Assembly: GCA_040285825.1 (NCBI GenBank)
Contig: JAUPSS010000001.1
Coordinates: forward strand, 3,906,001 to 3,970,000
Direction: 5' to 3'
From: Eukaryota sp. TZLM1-RC
Lineage: Eukaryota > Metamonada: BaSk clade
Length of the DNA stretch: 64,000 nucleotides
Shown: positions 1 through 7,334 of the stretch, piece after piece
How positions within the stretch are numbered: the first letter of the stretch is position 1
How the letters are laid out: each line of letters begins with the position of its first letter
Position numbers and translations under genes: made by a program
Notes under the pieces: generated by a model
What the model saw: only the letters and a program-made list of their open reading frames with translations
What the model was told of the DNA's origin: nothing
Database searches by the model: none

Positions 1-672
1 GAAATGGCACTTTGGAAGTCCCAAGGAAACTCTTTTGCATCTGGCTCAATCAAGGACGTTTCGGAGCCGTTCGATGAATTCGTCAAAGGTTGAACCAATG
101 ATTCTGATGTCATCTATGTAGATGAGGACACCATTTCCATAGAAGATGTCAGCCATAACGTTTTGGAAAACGGCTGGGACATTCTTGAGGCCAAAAGCAG
201 CTCGTTTGAACATGATGCTTTTGCCAGGATTGCTCAGGGCTGTTTTCTGCCAGTCCTTTTCAGCAATCTTGAGTCGCCAAAAGGCTTTGGGGAGGTCAAG
301 GGTGCCTATGTAATTCGCTTGGGAAAAAAATACCAGCAAATCGGAGATCCTTGGGAGGTTGGGCTTAATAGGAATGGTGTTGGCGTTGACTCCGTCCTTG
401 CCACTATAATCACCAGTAAGACGGGGTTTATGGTGATCTGGGTAGACCACGGGACAGACAGGGGAGCTGAACTCATGGTTCGATGGAACAGCAAATCCTG
501 AGTCTACGAGTCCGTCGAAAATTTGGTTAGCGACCTCTAGCCTGTCTGGATTCAGGGTCCTGGGGGGTCTTTTAACTCTGACGTCTTCATTGTAAAAGTT
601 GATTTCCATGGAAGGGCAATCAATACCTTCAGCGTGAGGCTTGAGGGTAAACACGTCTTCGAACTCTTTCAA
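1..672 (-). pseudogene. Ty3/gypsy-type reverse transcriptase, broken, runs off window start
   Basis: This is the palm region of an LTR-retrotransposon reverse transcriptase, which copies element RNA into DNA in cytoplasmic particles. Visible motifs are TLDLPKAFWRLKI (motif A, catalytic Asp), FKRAAFGLKNVPAVFQ (motif B) and the active-site YIDDI. An N-terminal stretch with DVFTLKPH and a PIKPNLPRISDLL segment matches the usual Ty3 order. The frame is the same as the protease upstream but is separated from it by an in-frame TAA at 676-678. A second in-frame stop, TGA at 46-48, sits where Ty3 RTs usually continue and could have come from CGA by C to T change. The first codon of the open stretch (670-672) is TTG, so this is not an independent start. 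RNase H and integrase, if present, lie outside the window. Confidence 0.85.
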
Positions 673-675
673 AGT

Positions 676-1551
676 TTAAAGTAGGGACTTCTTGAAATGG
701 TCGTTGTCGAGGTTGATGGTACAACCAGATGAGTTGATGTGTTCCAACCAACGTGTGGAAACGTTGACGACTTCTGAAGCTTGTGATATTGGATGATCGA
801 ATTCGGCTTCAGGTAATAGTAATGTGCGACAGGCGTCGTCCATTCTAATGTAAATCAGCCCAAGGTGACTCAACAAGTCAGCACCAATAAGAATGGTCTC
901 ATGTCCAGGAGTGATACTGAACTTGTGTTTCACGTGTATAATCTGGGTGACGCTACCTAGTCTAATGCTAAGATTTCTAGAAGCAGTACCAATGGACGAG
1001 GTAGTTCCATCAGCAATCTTGTAGGATATGGTTTCGTTGGAACGTGCCATGTTACAATTACTGACGACGTCTTCTGTGACTACTGAACATGTTGCACCAG
1101 AGTCAATTATGCCTTTTCCCAAGACATTGTTGATCAAAAAGTTTAATTGTAGGCAGTTGGTTGTGTGATTCATGGGTTGTACCATGAAAATTGTATCAGA
1201 ATCATGTCCAGTTGGTTCGGCTTGGTCTGAGAAGAAGTTAGCCTGACTGTTGGGTATCTTGGTAGGTTCCAAGTTGGAGATTGGATTGATTAGGGAATCT
1301 TTCCATGCTGAGCTTTCTGTGTGTAATTGTGTTGTTGTTGTAGGGGGTATGGTTTCTAAAGTACATAAGTAGTGACGGGAACGTTTATTGTAAGATGAAG
1401 AGCCTCTGCCTCTGCCGCGAGTGCCTCTTCGACTACGGAAACCAAAACCTCTAGAATTTCTGCCTCGAGCTTGCTGTTGAGCTTGTTGCTCTCTCCACTT
1501 CTTGCTTCTTTGGCAGTCCTCGCTAGGACACCTTTCAGTCGGATGACGCTT
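676..1551 (-). pseudogene. Retropepsin (aspartic protease) part of Ty3-type pol
   Basis: The reading frame carries the retropepsin active-site motif IDSGATCSVV and a flap-to-helix stretch ending in ILIGADLLSHLGL, typical of Ty3-type proteases that cut Gag-Pol. Reading the same frame upstream, past the first methionine near 1270, it stays open through a basic RG-rich segment (GRGRG near 1400) into the second half of a CCHC zinc knuckle at about 1530-1550. Pol therefore overlaps gag and is entered from it by a -1 frame change. The frame ends at TAA 676-678 directly before the reverse transcriptase, which continues in the same frame. The whole is decayed pol rather than a separate gene. Confidence 0.8.
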
Positions 1552-2621
1552 TGCTTACAGAAGTTGCATTGGACATCAGCGGCCTGGGAAGACGATTGCT
1601 GTAGGTTTCCTCCTCTCTTACTTTGTTTGGGGCGTTTACCTGGACCAGAACCTCGTGGTCTGGGAATGTCAGGTGGGTAGGGAACGACCGTAGGAGGTCG
1701 GCGAGAGGCCTGCTGGTGAGTAATTTGGTTCTGATAGGTGAAATCGACATGCTTCAGCTGTTCCATGAACGATCTGGCGTTACAAAAATTATCGTATTCG
1801 ATTTGGAGAACACTGAAGAATATTCCGAGGGTTTGTCCATCGAATGGGTAATGAAAAGGAGAACACCAAATCCTGAGGACTCTGTCTCTGATAAGGACAA
1901 TCCCAATGCTTTCTAGAACGTGAGTAGCGACTACCCAGTCTGGAAGTCTGTCTGCTGGAGTAGTGGAGCTAATGCAGAATGTTTTCACTTGTTGAGAGAT
2001 GCCCCTAAACTCTTGGGTGGCAGTGGAGCGAGTCAGAACTCTGCCAATGTTGACCATGAAGTTAATCCATTTATTACCATAATCTTTTTCAGTCCAGTCC
2101 ATGTTTGTTGCGAGGAGAGCTCGATTTGTCTCATCCAGTCTGCTGAATTGGGTTCTTCTCAAAATTTGAACCCAAATGATGCGTTCGTCTCTAGGTGTGG
2201 GAACCGTAGGAGATGAGATAACCAGGTGGGAATTTTGGTATCTTAACGCATTTAACACCTCTGGGGTGACACATTCAGCGAGCCCTCGGGGGTTGATCCT
2301 CATTGCTTGGCGGAACAAGTCCCATTCATGAACTGGTTCTCCAGTAATGTTACCAAAATACTCATTTGTCAATGGTTGAGAACCTTCTCTAGTTTGTTCA
2401 AGTTCTTCACGTAGTCTGGCAACTTCGTTAGCTAGAGCTATCTGAGCTGGATCCTTAACATTGCCTCTAGTTTCTCTTAGAACTCGATCAGTACGGCTCC
2501 AGAGAATGAATTTGTTGACCAACTTAAGGATTTTATCAGCATCTCTCAAATCAGCAGCTTCGAGGTATGGACGTTTGGGACGGTCCCTACGTCTGTCGTC
2601 TCGATTTCTTGATCCGATCAT
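1356..2621 (-). CDS. Retrotransposon Gag-like protein (421 aa)
   Basis: A basic N-terminus (RDDRRRDRPKRP) is followed by a helical segment with EVARLREELEQTREG, then a capsid-like region and a Gly/Pro/Arg-rich linker. Near the C-terminus lies CNFC, the first half of a CX2CX4HX4C zinc knuckle. The second half (HPTERC) is in the -1 frame, which continues into the protease frame, so the last ~70 residues in the gag frame are probably not native. The start ATG (2621-2619) overlaps the TGA (2620-2618) of the frame upstream as ATGA, which may mean coupled re-initiation. The role would be to form the element's particle and bind its RNA. No capsid motif is diagnostic, so the call rests on position, the knuckle and pol downstream. 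Confidence 0.7.
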   Translation of the reverse strand: MIGSRNRDDRRRDRPKRPYLEAADLRDADKILKLVNKFILWSRTDRVLRETRGNVKDPAQIALANEVARLREELEQTREGSQPLTNEYFGNITGEPVHEWDLFRQAMRINPRGLAECVTPEVLNALRYQNSHLVISSPTVPTPRDERIIWVQILRRTQFSRLDETNRALLATNMDWTEKDYGNKWINFMVNIGRVLTRSTATQEFRGISQQVKTFCISSTTPADRLPDWVVATHVLESIGIVLIRDRVLRIWCSPFHYPFDGQTLGIFFSVLQIEYDNFCNARSFMEQLKHVDFTYQNQITHQQASRRPPTVVPYPPDIPRPRGSGPGKRPKQSKRGGNLQQSSSQAADVQCNFCKQSVIRLKGVLARTAKEARSGESNKLNSKLEAEILEVLVSVVEEALAAEAEALHLTINVPVTTYVL

Positions 2622-4639
2622 AGAATAAAGGAGAAGGCTACTCTCGTAAGTGCCCGAGAATGGTGATTGATGAGGAGCTCGACTGACAGGGGTGATGGGG
2701 TGGGAACTGCATCAGTTGATGTGGTAGGAGTAGGTGACTCGCTACTCACAGTGATGACCTCGTTGTCGGCTTGATCCATGGCAGATTGGTTGGAGGTATC
2801 AATAGAAGGAATTTCATCAGTTTCCGTAGGAAGTTGTGATGGTTCAATGGGTTTTGCAGAAGTCTCCATAGGTTGATTGAGGGAAGGTGGAGCTTCTCTT
2901 TGATGAGGTTCAGGGGAAGGTTTAGTTTCTTCAATCTGGGCTGGAACCTGATGTGAAGAGATCGCTGGTTGAACCCAGCGTGACTTTTCAATACGACCTT
3001 CAACCATGGCCCATTTTAACATTCTGGATTCTATGCACCCACATAAGACAATGACGAGCTGGAGAGCTCTTTGAAGATTTCCAGATCTTCTGTGGTCAGG
3101 ACCACAGTATGATACGATATGATCTGGATGTCTATTCAGGGTTATACAGAACGAGTCTTTCTCCGTATGTGGTTTCAATGAACAACTACCCTGTTCTATA
3201 ATCTCTGTTGATAAGGATATCGAGAGATGCATTGTACCCAGGGCTGAACCTAGGGTAGGGACAAGGGTTATAGACGTTGATGAAGAGGTTATCTTCGTCT
3301 CCAGCGAAGCGTCTGAACACTCCCTCTCGTGTTGTTCCCATGAACCTTACTCCGGGTCTAGGGCCATAAGTAGGTTCAGCGTCATTTCTAAAAGATTCTG
3401 GAGTGATCTTTTCATCGGCGAGATATGGATTAATTCTGGGGGAGATCCATAATCCCAACTCGTTTTGGATTTTAGGACCGTAGAAAGGAGGACGTTTGTT
3501 GCTCCGTGGGAGGGATGGCTTCTGGGTCGTCCGGAATGGCCTGTGGGTCCCTATATCTTGCATAAGGATTGTGCTGACGGGAATTACCTTGATGAACGCT
3601 TGAGCTAGCGTGGTAGCTAGTTTGGGTGGGAGTGGATTGAGCAGGTGTAGAGGATGTTCCTCTTCTAGCTTGAATCATCCTGTCAAGTCTTTCTCTGTGT
3701 CTCCAGTTGCGTCCCTCTCGAAAGTGACGCTCTAAATATTCTTTAGAGACCTCGCCAGTAACTTTGTCAATTTCAGATGAAGGTGCCGTAGGAGGGACAT
3801 GAGGTTGAGATAGAAAGGAGAATTCCTTAAAAGGTCCCTCATAATCCACCAAGTCTGAAAAGATCTGTTCGTACCTTTTCCTTTGCTCTTCAGAAAAATA
3901 CGAAGGAAGGTTGGAAGCACTAGGAGCGGAATCTCTAGCCTGGGGAGGGAAAACAGACAGGTTGTTAACTCCACTTACTGCTGTTGAAGTGAGAGGAAAT
4001 CCTGAAGCTGGAACAACAGGATTTTGACTTGAACTTCTTACAGTTGGAGCTGAAGGAAGTTGGTGAGAAAGTGGAACCTCAGATTCAGAGTAAGGAGATG
4101 AAGTTGGAACTTCAGAGTCCTTTTGAGAAGAAGGAGGTTGAACTCCAGTCCCTACTTTAGTAGCATGGAGAGGTTGAACGGACTCTATGCTTTGGGTAGA
4201 AGATGAAGGTGGTACTTCAGAGCTTCTAAGAGGGCGGGGAGAAGGTGGGACTTCAGATTCCCTAAATGAAGAAGGGTGAGGAGCTTCGGAATCCTCAACG
4301 TCCTCGTCGTCATAGGAGACTAATGAGGGACTTCTTCCTTCCGAAGGAACAGAATCCTTAGGAGGGATGTCTCCTTCTACAAAAACAATCTCCTGAGGAG
4401 GGGAGCTTCCTTCCATAGAAGTGGAATCCTATGGAGGAGAGCTATCTTCCTTTGGGGTAAAACGCTCATGAAGAGGATCTTCAGGAAGTGCAGAGGCTTC
4501 TACTGAAGGAGGGGGCAGGAAAAGCTTGGTCTGCGGTTAGTTGAGAAGAAGAGGGATCAGTCTCTTCTTCTAGGATCCTGCGTTGAGCCTCTGACGACCC
4601 AATACGTATTGATTGTCGTTGCTCGTTAGATTGCGACAT
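2618..4639 (-). pseudogene. Acidic Pro/Ser-rich ORF upstream of gag, multiply frameshifted
   Basis: A low-complexity acidic region rich in Ser, Pro and Glu reads from an ATG at 4639 through several frames. There is a frame change near 4510 in a C-rich run and an in-frame TAG near 4430. The largest open piece is 4416-3472, with repeated SEVPPS-type segments and an ending rich in Arg and Gln. The next pieces are 3563-3186 (with a PFYGPKIQNELGLW segment) and 3232-2618. The pieces read head to tail and cover about 2 kb, so they look like one original protein of roughly 650 residues, an N-terminal extension or separate ORF before gag. I do not recognise a domain. No LTR is seen between 4640 and the LINE fragment at 4720. 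Confidence 0.5.
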
Positions 4640-4719
4640 ACAATGTGAATGTAATGAAATTTATTACGAAGAGGAATTGTATTCTTTCTTCTTCAACTAA
4701 TAGGCGGAATACTAATAAA

Positions 4720-5055
4720 CTATATAATTAAACTATAAATACTATTCAAGACTAACAAAAGATCATTTTCATACATTCCAGTCAATCGTTTCTGTAGTTT
4801 TCGAAGAGTGTATTTTAAATTTAAATGATTTTTTCCAGGAATATTACCATTGAATGATTGGGGAAAGCATCGATTCCATTTTTCTATGTCGATTTTTAAA
4901 ATTTCTTCATTTAATTCAAAAATAGTAGAACTGTGCGTTGTCATTAATAAATCATCCCAATCTGCAAATCTTTCAGAAAACTCAAAAATTGCATTTCTGC
5001 ATCCACCGATAAAAGCACAGGAAGTAAGAATTGAGGCCTTTGTCCAATGTAACAA
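4720..5055 (-). mobile_element. LINE fragment E (RT thumb/connection region)
   Basis: The translated piece carries AFIGGCRNAIFEFSERF and WNRCFPQSF, then LRKLQKRL. These align in order with AFIGGGKNFVFEFSRRY, WQSCFPISI and LKKLQRHL of the LINE copies at 29.5-37.7 kb. It is therefore the region after the polymerase palm of a related non-LTR reverse transcriptase. Both ends are truncated. Related codons in other frames continue to about 5100, next to the tRNA-like sequence. Confidence 0.65.
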
Positions 5056-5107
5056 TATTGCAAATTTCTACCAAGTTTTTGAACAGAATCAATTAAGCAT
5101 CTCAGAA

Positions 5108-5178
5108 TCCCGTGTGGCGCAATTGTCAACGCATTCGACTCCATCGAAAGATTGTGGGTTCAAATCCCACTGCGGGAG
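5108..5178 (+). tRNA. tRNA-Trp(CCA)-like sequence, probably degenerate
   Basis: The acceptor stem TCCCGTG pairs fully (two G-T pairs) with TGCGGGA at 5171-5177, followed by discriminator G. The T arm is perfect, GTGGG-TTCAAAT-CCCAC. A 3-bp D stem GCG/CGC and an anticodon stem TTCGA/TCGAA are present. The sequence around the anticodon, TTCGACTCCA, is typical of eukaryotic tRNA-Trp, but the loop has only five nucleotides (CTCCA) instead of seven and the D loop lacks the GG pair. It is thus a tRNA-Trp with a 2-nt loop deletion: a pseudogene, a tRNA-derived repeat, or a sequence error. It abuts LINE fragments on both sides. Confidence 0.55.
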
Positions 5179-5319
5179 GATTAAGTTTGTCAAGAGGTGA
5201 TGATCCAAACCAACAAAACGTTATGTATCCTCAAGTTTTGGGCAGACAAAATTGTGATTGAGGTTATAGTGAAGATATTCCTGGGGAATTTTCCCTGATT
5301 GAACGAACTCAACACACGT

Positions 5320-5757
5320 TAAAAATGTAATGTTGCAAATGATTCTTTGGTTCACAGAAGAAAACTTAATCCTGTAAGTACTCTTGATTTTAAAGCTAAA
5401 GAAAAACATAGAAAATATGATAAAGATATTGAACAAGCTAATGCTCGTAGAAATACACAGCTAGTTTTTATTGCTTTCCCATTTTCGATAAAAGGAAGAC
5501 TATCAGTAGAAGCAGAAATTTTTTTTGAATGATTTCCAAAAAATGTTCAAGAAAGAATGATTTGATATTTTTTTATAACGTTTTCGGATGCAATTTGCCA
5601 TTATTAATAGATTACCTCGGTTTTTCAATCGAATAAGAGAAGCTTTAGCTAGACAGCAAGCAGATCAAGATTTTGTGGAGGAAATCTTGGTTCATTGATT
5701 TTCGTCCCATTAGTTATGACTTAATTTAATCAAGTGTGCAAGTTTAATAAATAATAA
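5320..5757 (+). mobile_element. LINE fragment C (C-terminal end and 3' tail)
   Basis: The open piece up to 5532 reads HRRKLNPVSTLDFKAKEKH and is the same protein as the minus-strand piece at 38,683-38,324. It is broken by frameshifts after about 5520, and the C-terminal codons (FFNRIREALARQQADQDF in the other copy) can be followed to about 5696. After them comes a 3' tail with GTGTGCAAGTTTAATAAAT. This corresponds to the extreme C-terminus of a LINE ORF after the endonuclease domain. The copy is 5'-truncated and dead. Confidence 0.6.
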
Positions 5758-6074
5758 TTTTTTTATGTATAAAATTTTTTTATTAACAACAATTGATCAA
5801 GTCTTTCAACATCCACATCGACTTTCGACCTCTTCTTCAGCCTCCCCAATTCTTCACTTTGCGTCTCCACGACTGACATTAATGTGCAAGTTTAATAAAT
5901 TGTATAAACAAAAATAGGAAATGTAACATCAAATCTGTTTGTTTTACCTTCAATGATTCCAACTATCATTGCGAACATTTGTTTTCTTGCTATCTTTTTT
6001 GCTTATTTAACATAAATATTTAGTGTAATTCTAAAAGATAAGTATGTGTGGTAAAGCTTTGTGTTTTTACGTTG
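5758..6074. other. Intergenic, no gene recognised
   Basis: AT-rich sequence. An 18-nt direct repeat TGTGCAAGTTTAATAAAT occurs at 5735-5752 and 5883-5900; the first copy is the LINE C tail. A 36-codon frame starting with MSVVETQSEELGRL reads on the minus strand from about 5880, rich in charged residues. It could be an exon end, but I cannot support a gene. Confidence 0.3.
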
Positions 6075-6344
6075 TCAATATTGATGACTTATTTTGTTTA
6101 TCAAATTTAGATAAAGTCTTTTCATCACAACTTTTCTGACTGTGCAAAGGTGATAGGCCATCGTTTTTTCAATGAACTCCTTCTTAGCTGAAGCGGTTTC
6201 CACTTTTTCACCCTCCTGATGCAGAAATTTGTTCTTCGTCTCTTCATACCGAGTTTCTATAATGTAGATCATACCTTCAATAATGGTTCTACAAAAACTA
6301 TTGGCTACTACATGTTGTGCACGTATTTTTTGTTCTAGCATCAT
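6075..6344 (-). CDS. Hypothetical small protein (89 aa)
   Basis: An ATG-initiated frame encodes a charged, mostly helical-looking protein with no low-complexity runs. No family is recognised. An open stretch in another frame just upstream (about 6345-6440, reading NETALVTEITYQEE) suggests this may be the last exon or a frameshifted end of a longer gene. It lies outside the repeated blocks, so there is no second copy in the window to compare. The call is uncertain. Confidence 0.3.
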   Translation of the reverse strand: MMLEQKIRAQHVVANSFCRTIIEGMIYIIETRYEETKNKFLHQEGEKVETASAKKEFIEKTMAYHLCTVRKVVMKRLYLNLINKISHQY

Positions 6345-6747
6345 TCAAAAAATTATTTGCGGCCAGAGTGATTGCTGGTAAATAGTTTTTTCCTCTTGAT
6401 ATGTGATTTCTGTTACAAGCGCAGTTTCGTTCTATTTGAAGGCATTAAAGGTAAATTTTGCTAATCATTTAGTCACTGCAGCCATAATAGCTCACAGAGA
6501 ACGGATATTTTTACGGTTGATGGAGCAAATAAACAGGAATTGTTTCTAAATAATTTGAACTGTTGGTTTCCACTGCAGTGACCAAAAAATGCTTTATTAA
6601 ATTACAAGTACTAAACATAAACTATCGCCACGTCATCACACGTGATTAGATAACAACATTTTATAACATTTTGTAACATTTTATCCAAAATTTAATAGAA
6701 CAACTTTGTTTCACAATGGGTTTAATCGAAGTTTATTGCTATTCTAT
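6345..6747. other. Intergenic, AT-rich
   Basis: No gene is seen apart from the possible upstream coding stretch of the small ORF. The sequence includes short runs such as TTTATAACATTTTGTAACATTTTATCC, with a repeated AACATTTTATAACATTTT-like pattern around 6655-6680. Confidence 0.3.
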
Positions 6748-6890
6748 TGTTGTTGTTACTGATGAACTAACTTGGTAGACAGATGAGGAATTTACATGAT
6801 GACGTGGCACTTGTTCAAGAACAAGTATTTTTATTAATACAGCTCTCTTTTCTCTCTTTACTTCTTTGGTATTTCTGCCTAACGGCATCA
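6748..6890 (+). repeat. LTR (family 1) followed by start of element internal region
   Basis: This 143-bp sequence begins TGTTGTTGTTACTG and ends CTGCCTAACGGCATCA, matching on the opposite strand the paired LTRs at 14,485-14,626 and 15,443-15,584. It contains the shared TGATGACGTGGCAC box and TTATTAATA run. It is followed by ATAATTATTGGCCCTCATTGCAG, the same bases that follow the 5' LTR of the complete element, so it is a 5' LTR whose element is otherwise lost or rearranged. Confidence 0.8.
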
Positions 6891-6934
6891 ATAATTATTG
6901 GCCCTCATTGCAGATAATATCTACACGCGACCTT

Positions 6935-7071
6935 GGCGAATCTGACCATGAAGGCTGAGTCAGGCAATTTCAGTCCGGAAGCCCTGCTTTTCGCCTGAAG
7001 AAAACGTCTCAGGAAGCAGGACATACGTTCACGGACGTCGCCCTTACGGACATCAATCTTCAACTCAGACA
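6935..7071 (-). pseudogene. Inverted scrap of LTR-element gag
   Basis: The minus strand reads MSELKIDVRKGDVRERM onward to FMVRFAK, a ~45-residue piece of the gag of the element at 14.5-15.6 kb. It is oriented opposite to the LTR at 6748-6890, so the element was rearranged. The join to the left-arm block at 7069-7071 has microhomology CAT (the L2 block reads ATTCATGAAATG at the same place). Confidence 0.7.
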
Positions 7072-7153
7072 TGAAATGATAACCAAAGCATTGTTTTAGT
7101 GAGAAGGAAATGATGAAAATCGTCGACTCAAGAGATTTGCTGATTAAATACAA

Positions 7154-7334
7154 ATTTATTTTAATTTAAATTTAATTTGTATTTAATTTGTATTGAAGAT
7201 ATTTAGTTCAAATTTGATTTAGTTTTAACAAAATCGTTTTTCAACAATAGAAAACCGTTTAGGTCTACAGTTCTACCTTTAAAACATACTTAGCCTCAAA
7301 CGTCCACAACATATTCATCTCAACACAGCTCCTC
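7154..7334 (+). promoter_or_regulatory. Conserved upstream region of NTPase/nuclease gene 1
   Basis: About 180 bp before the ATG are nearly identical in all five copies. They consist of an AT-rich tract of repeated ATTTAATTT units, then a less AT-rich stretch (AAAACCGTTTAGGTCTACAG and CCTCAAACGTC) up to CTCCTCATGG. Conservation could come from recent duplication only, so a promoter role is inferred from position. Confidence 0.4.

Noticed and set aside
306-494. Frames on both strands over the RT region
   Set aside because: They are shadows of the reverse transcriptase frame, which has clear motifs.
4640-4720. LTR of the Ty3-type element
   Set aside because: Only about 80 bp separate the first ATG from a LINE fragment and no matching repeat is found elsewhere in the window; the family 1/2 LTR end CTGCCTAACGGCATCA is absent here.
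5735-5900. 18-bp direct repeat TGTGCAAGTTTAATAAAT as a target-site duplication
   Set aside because: The first copy is the normal tail of LINE C, as shown by the copy at 38.27 kb, so the second is more likely another LINE C tail remnant.
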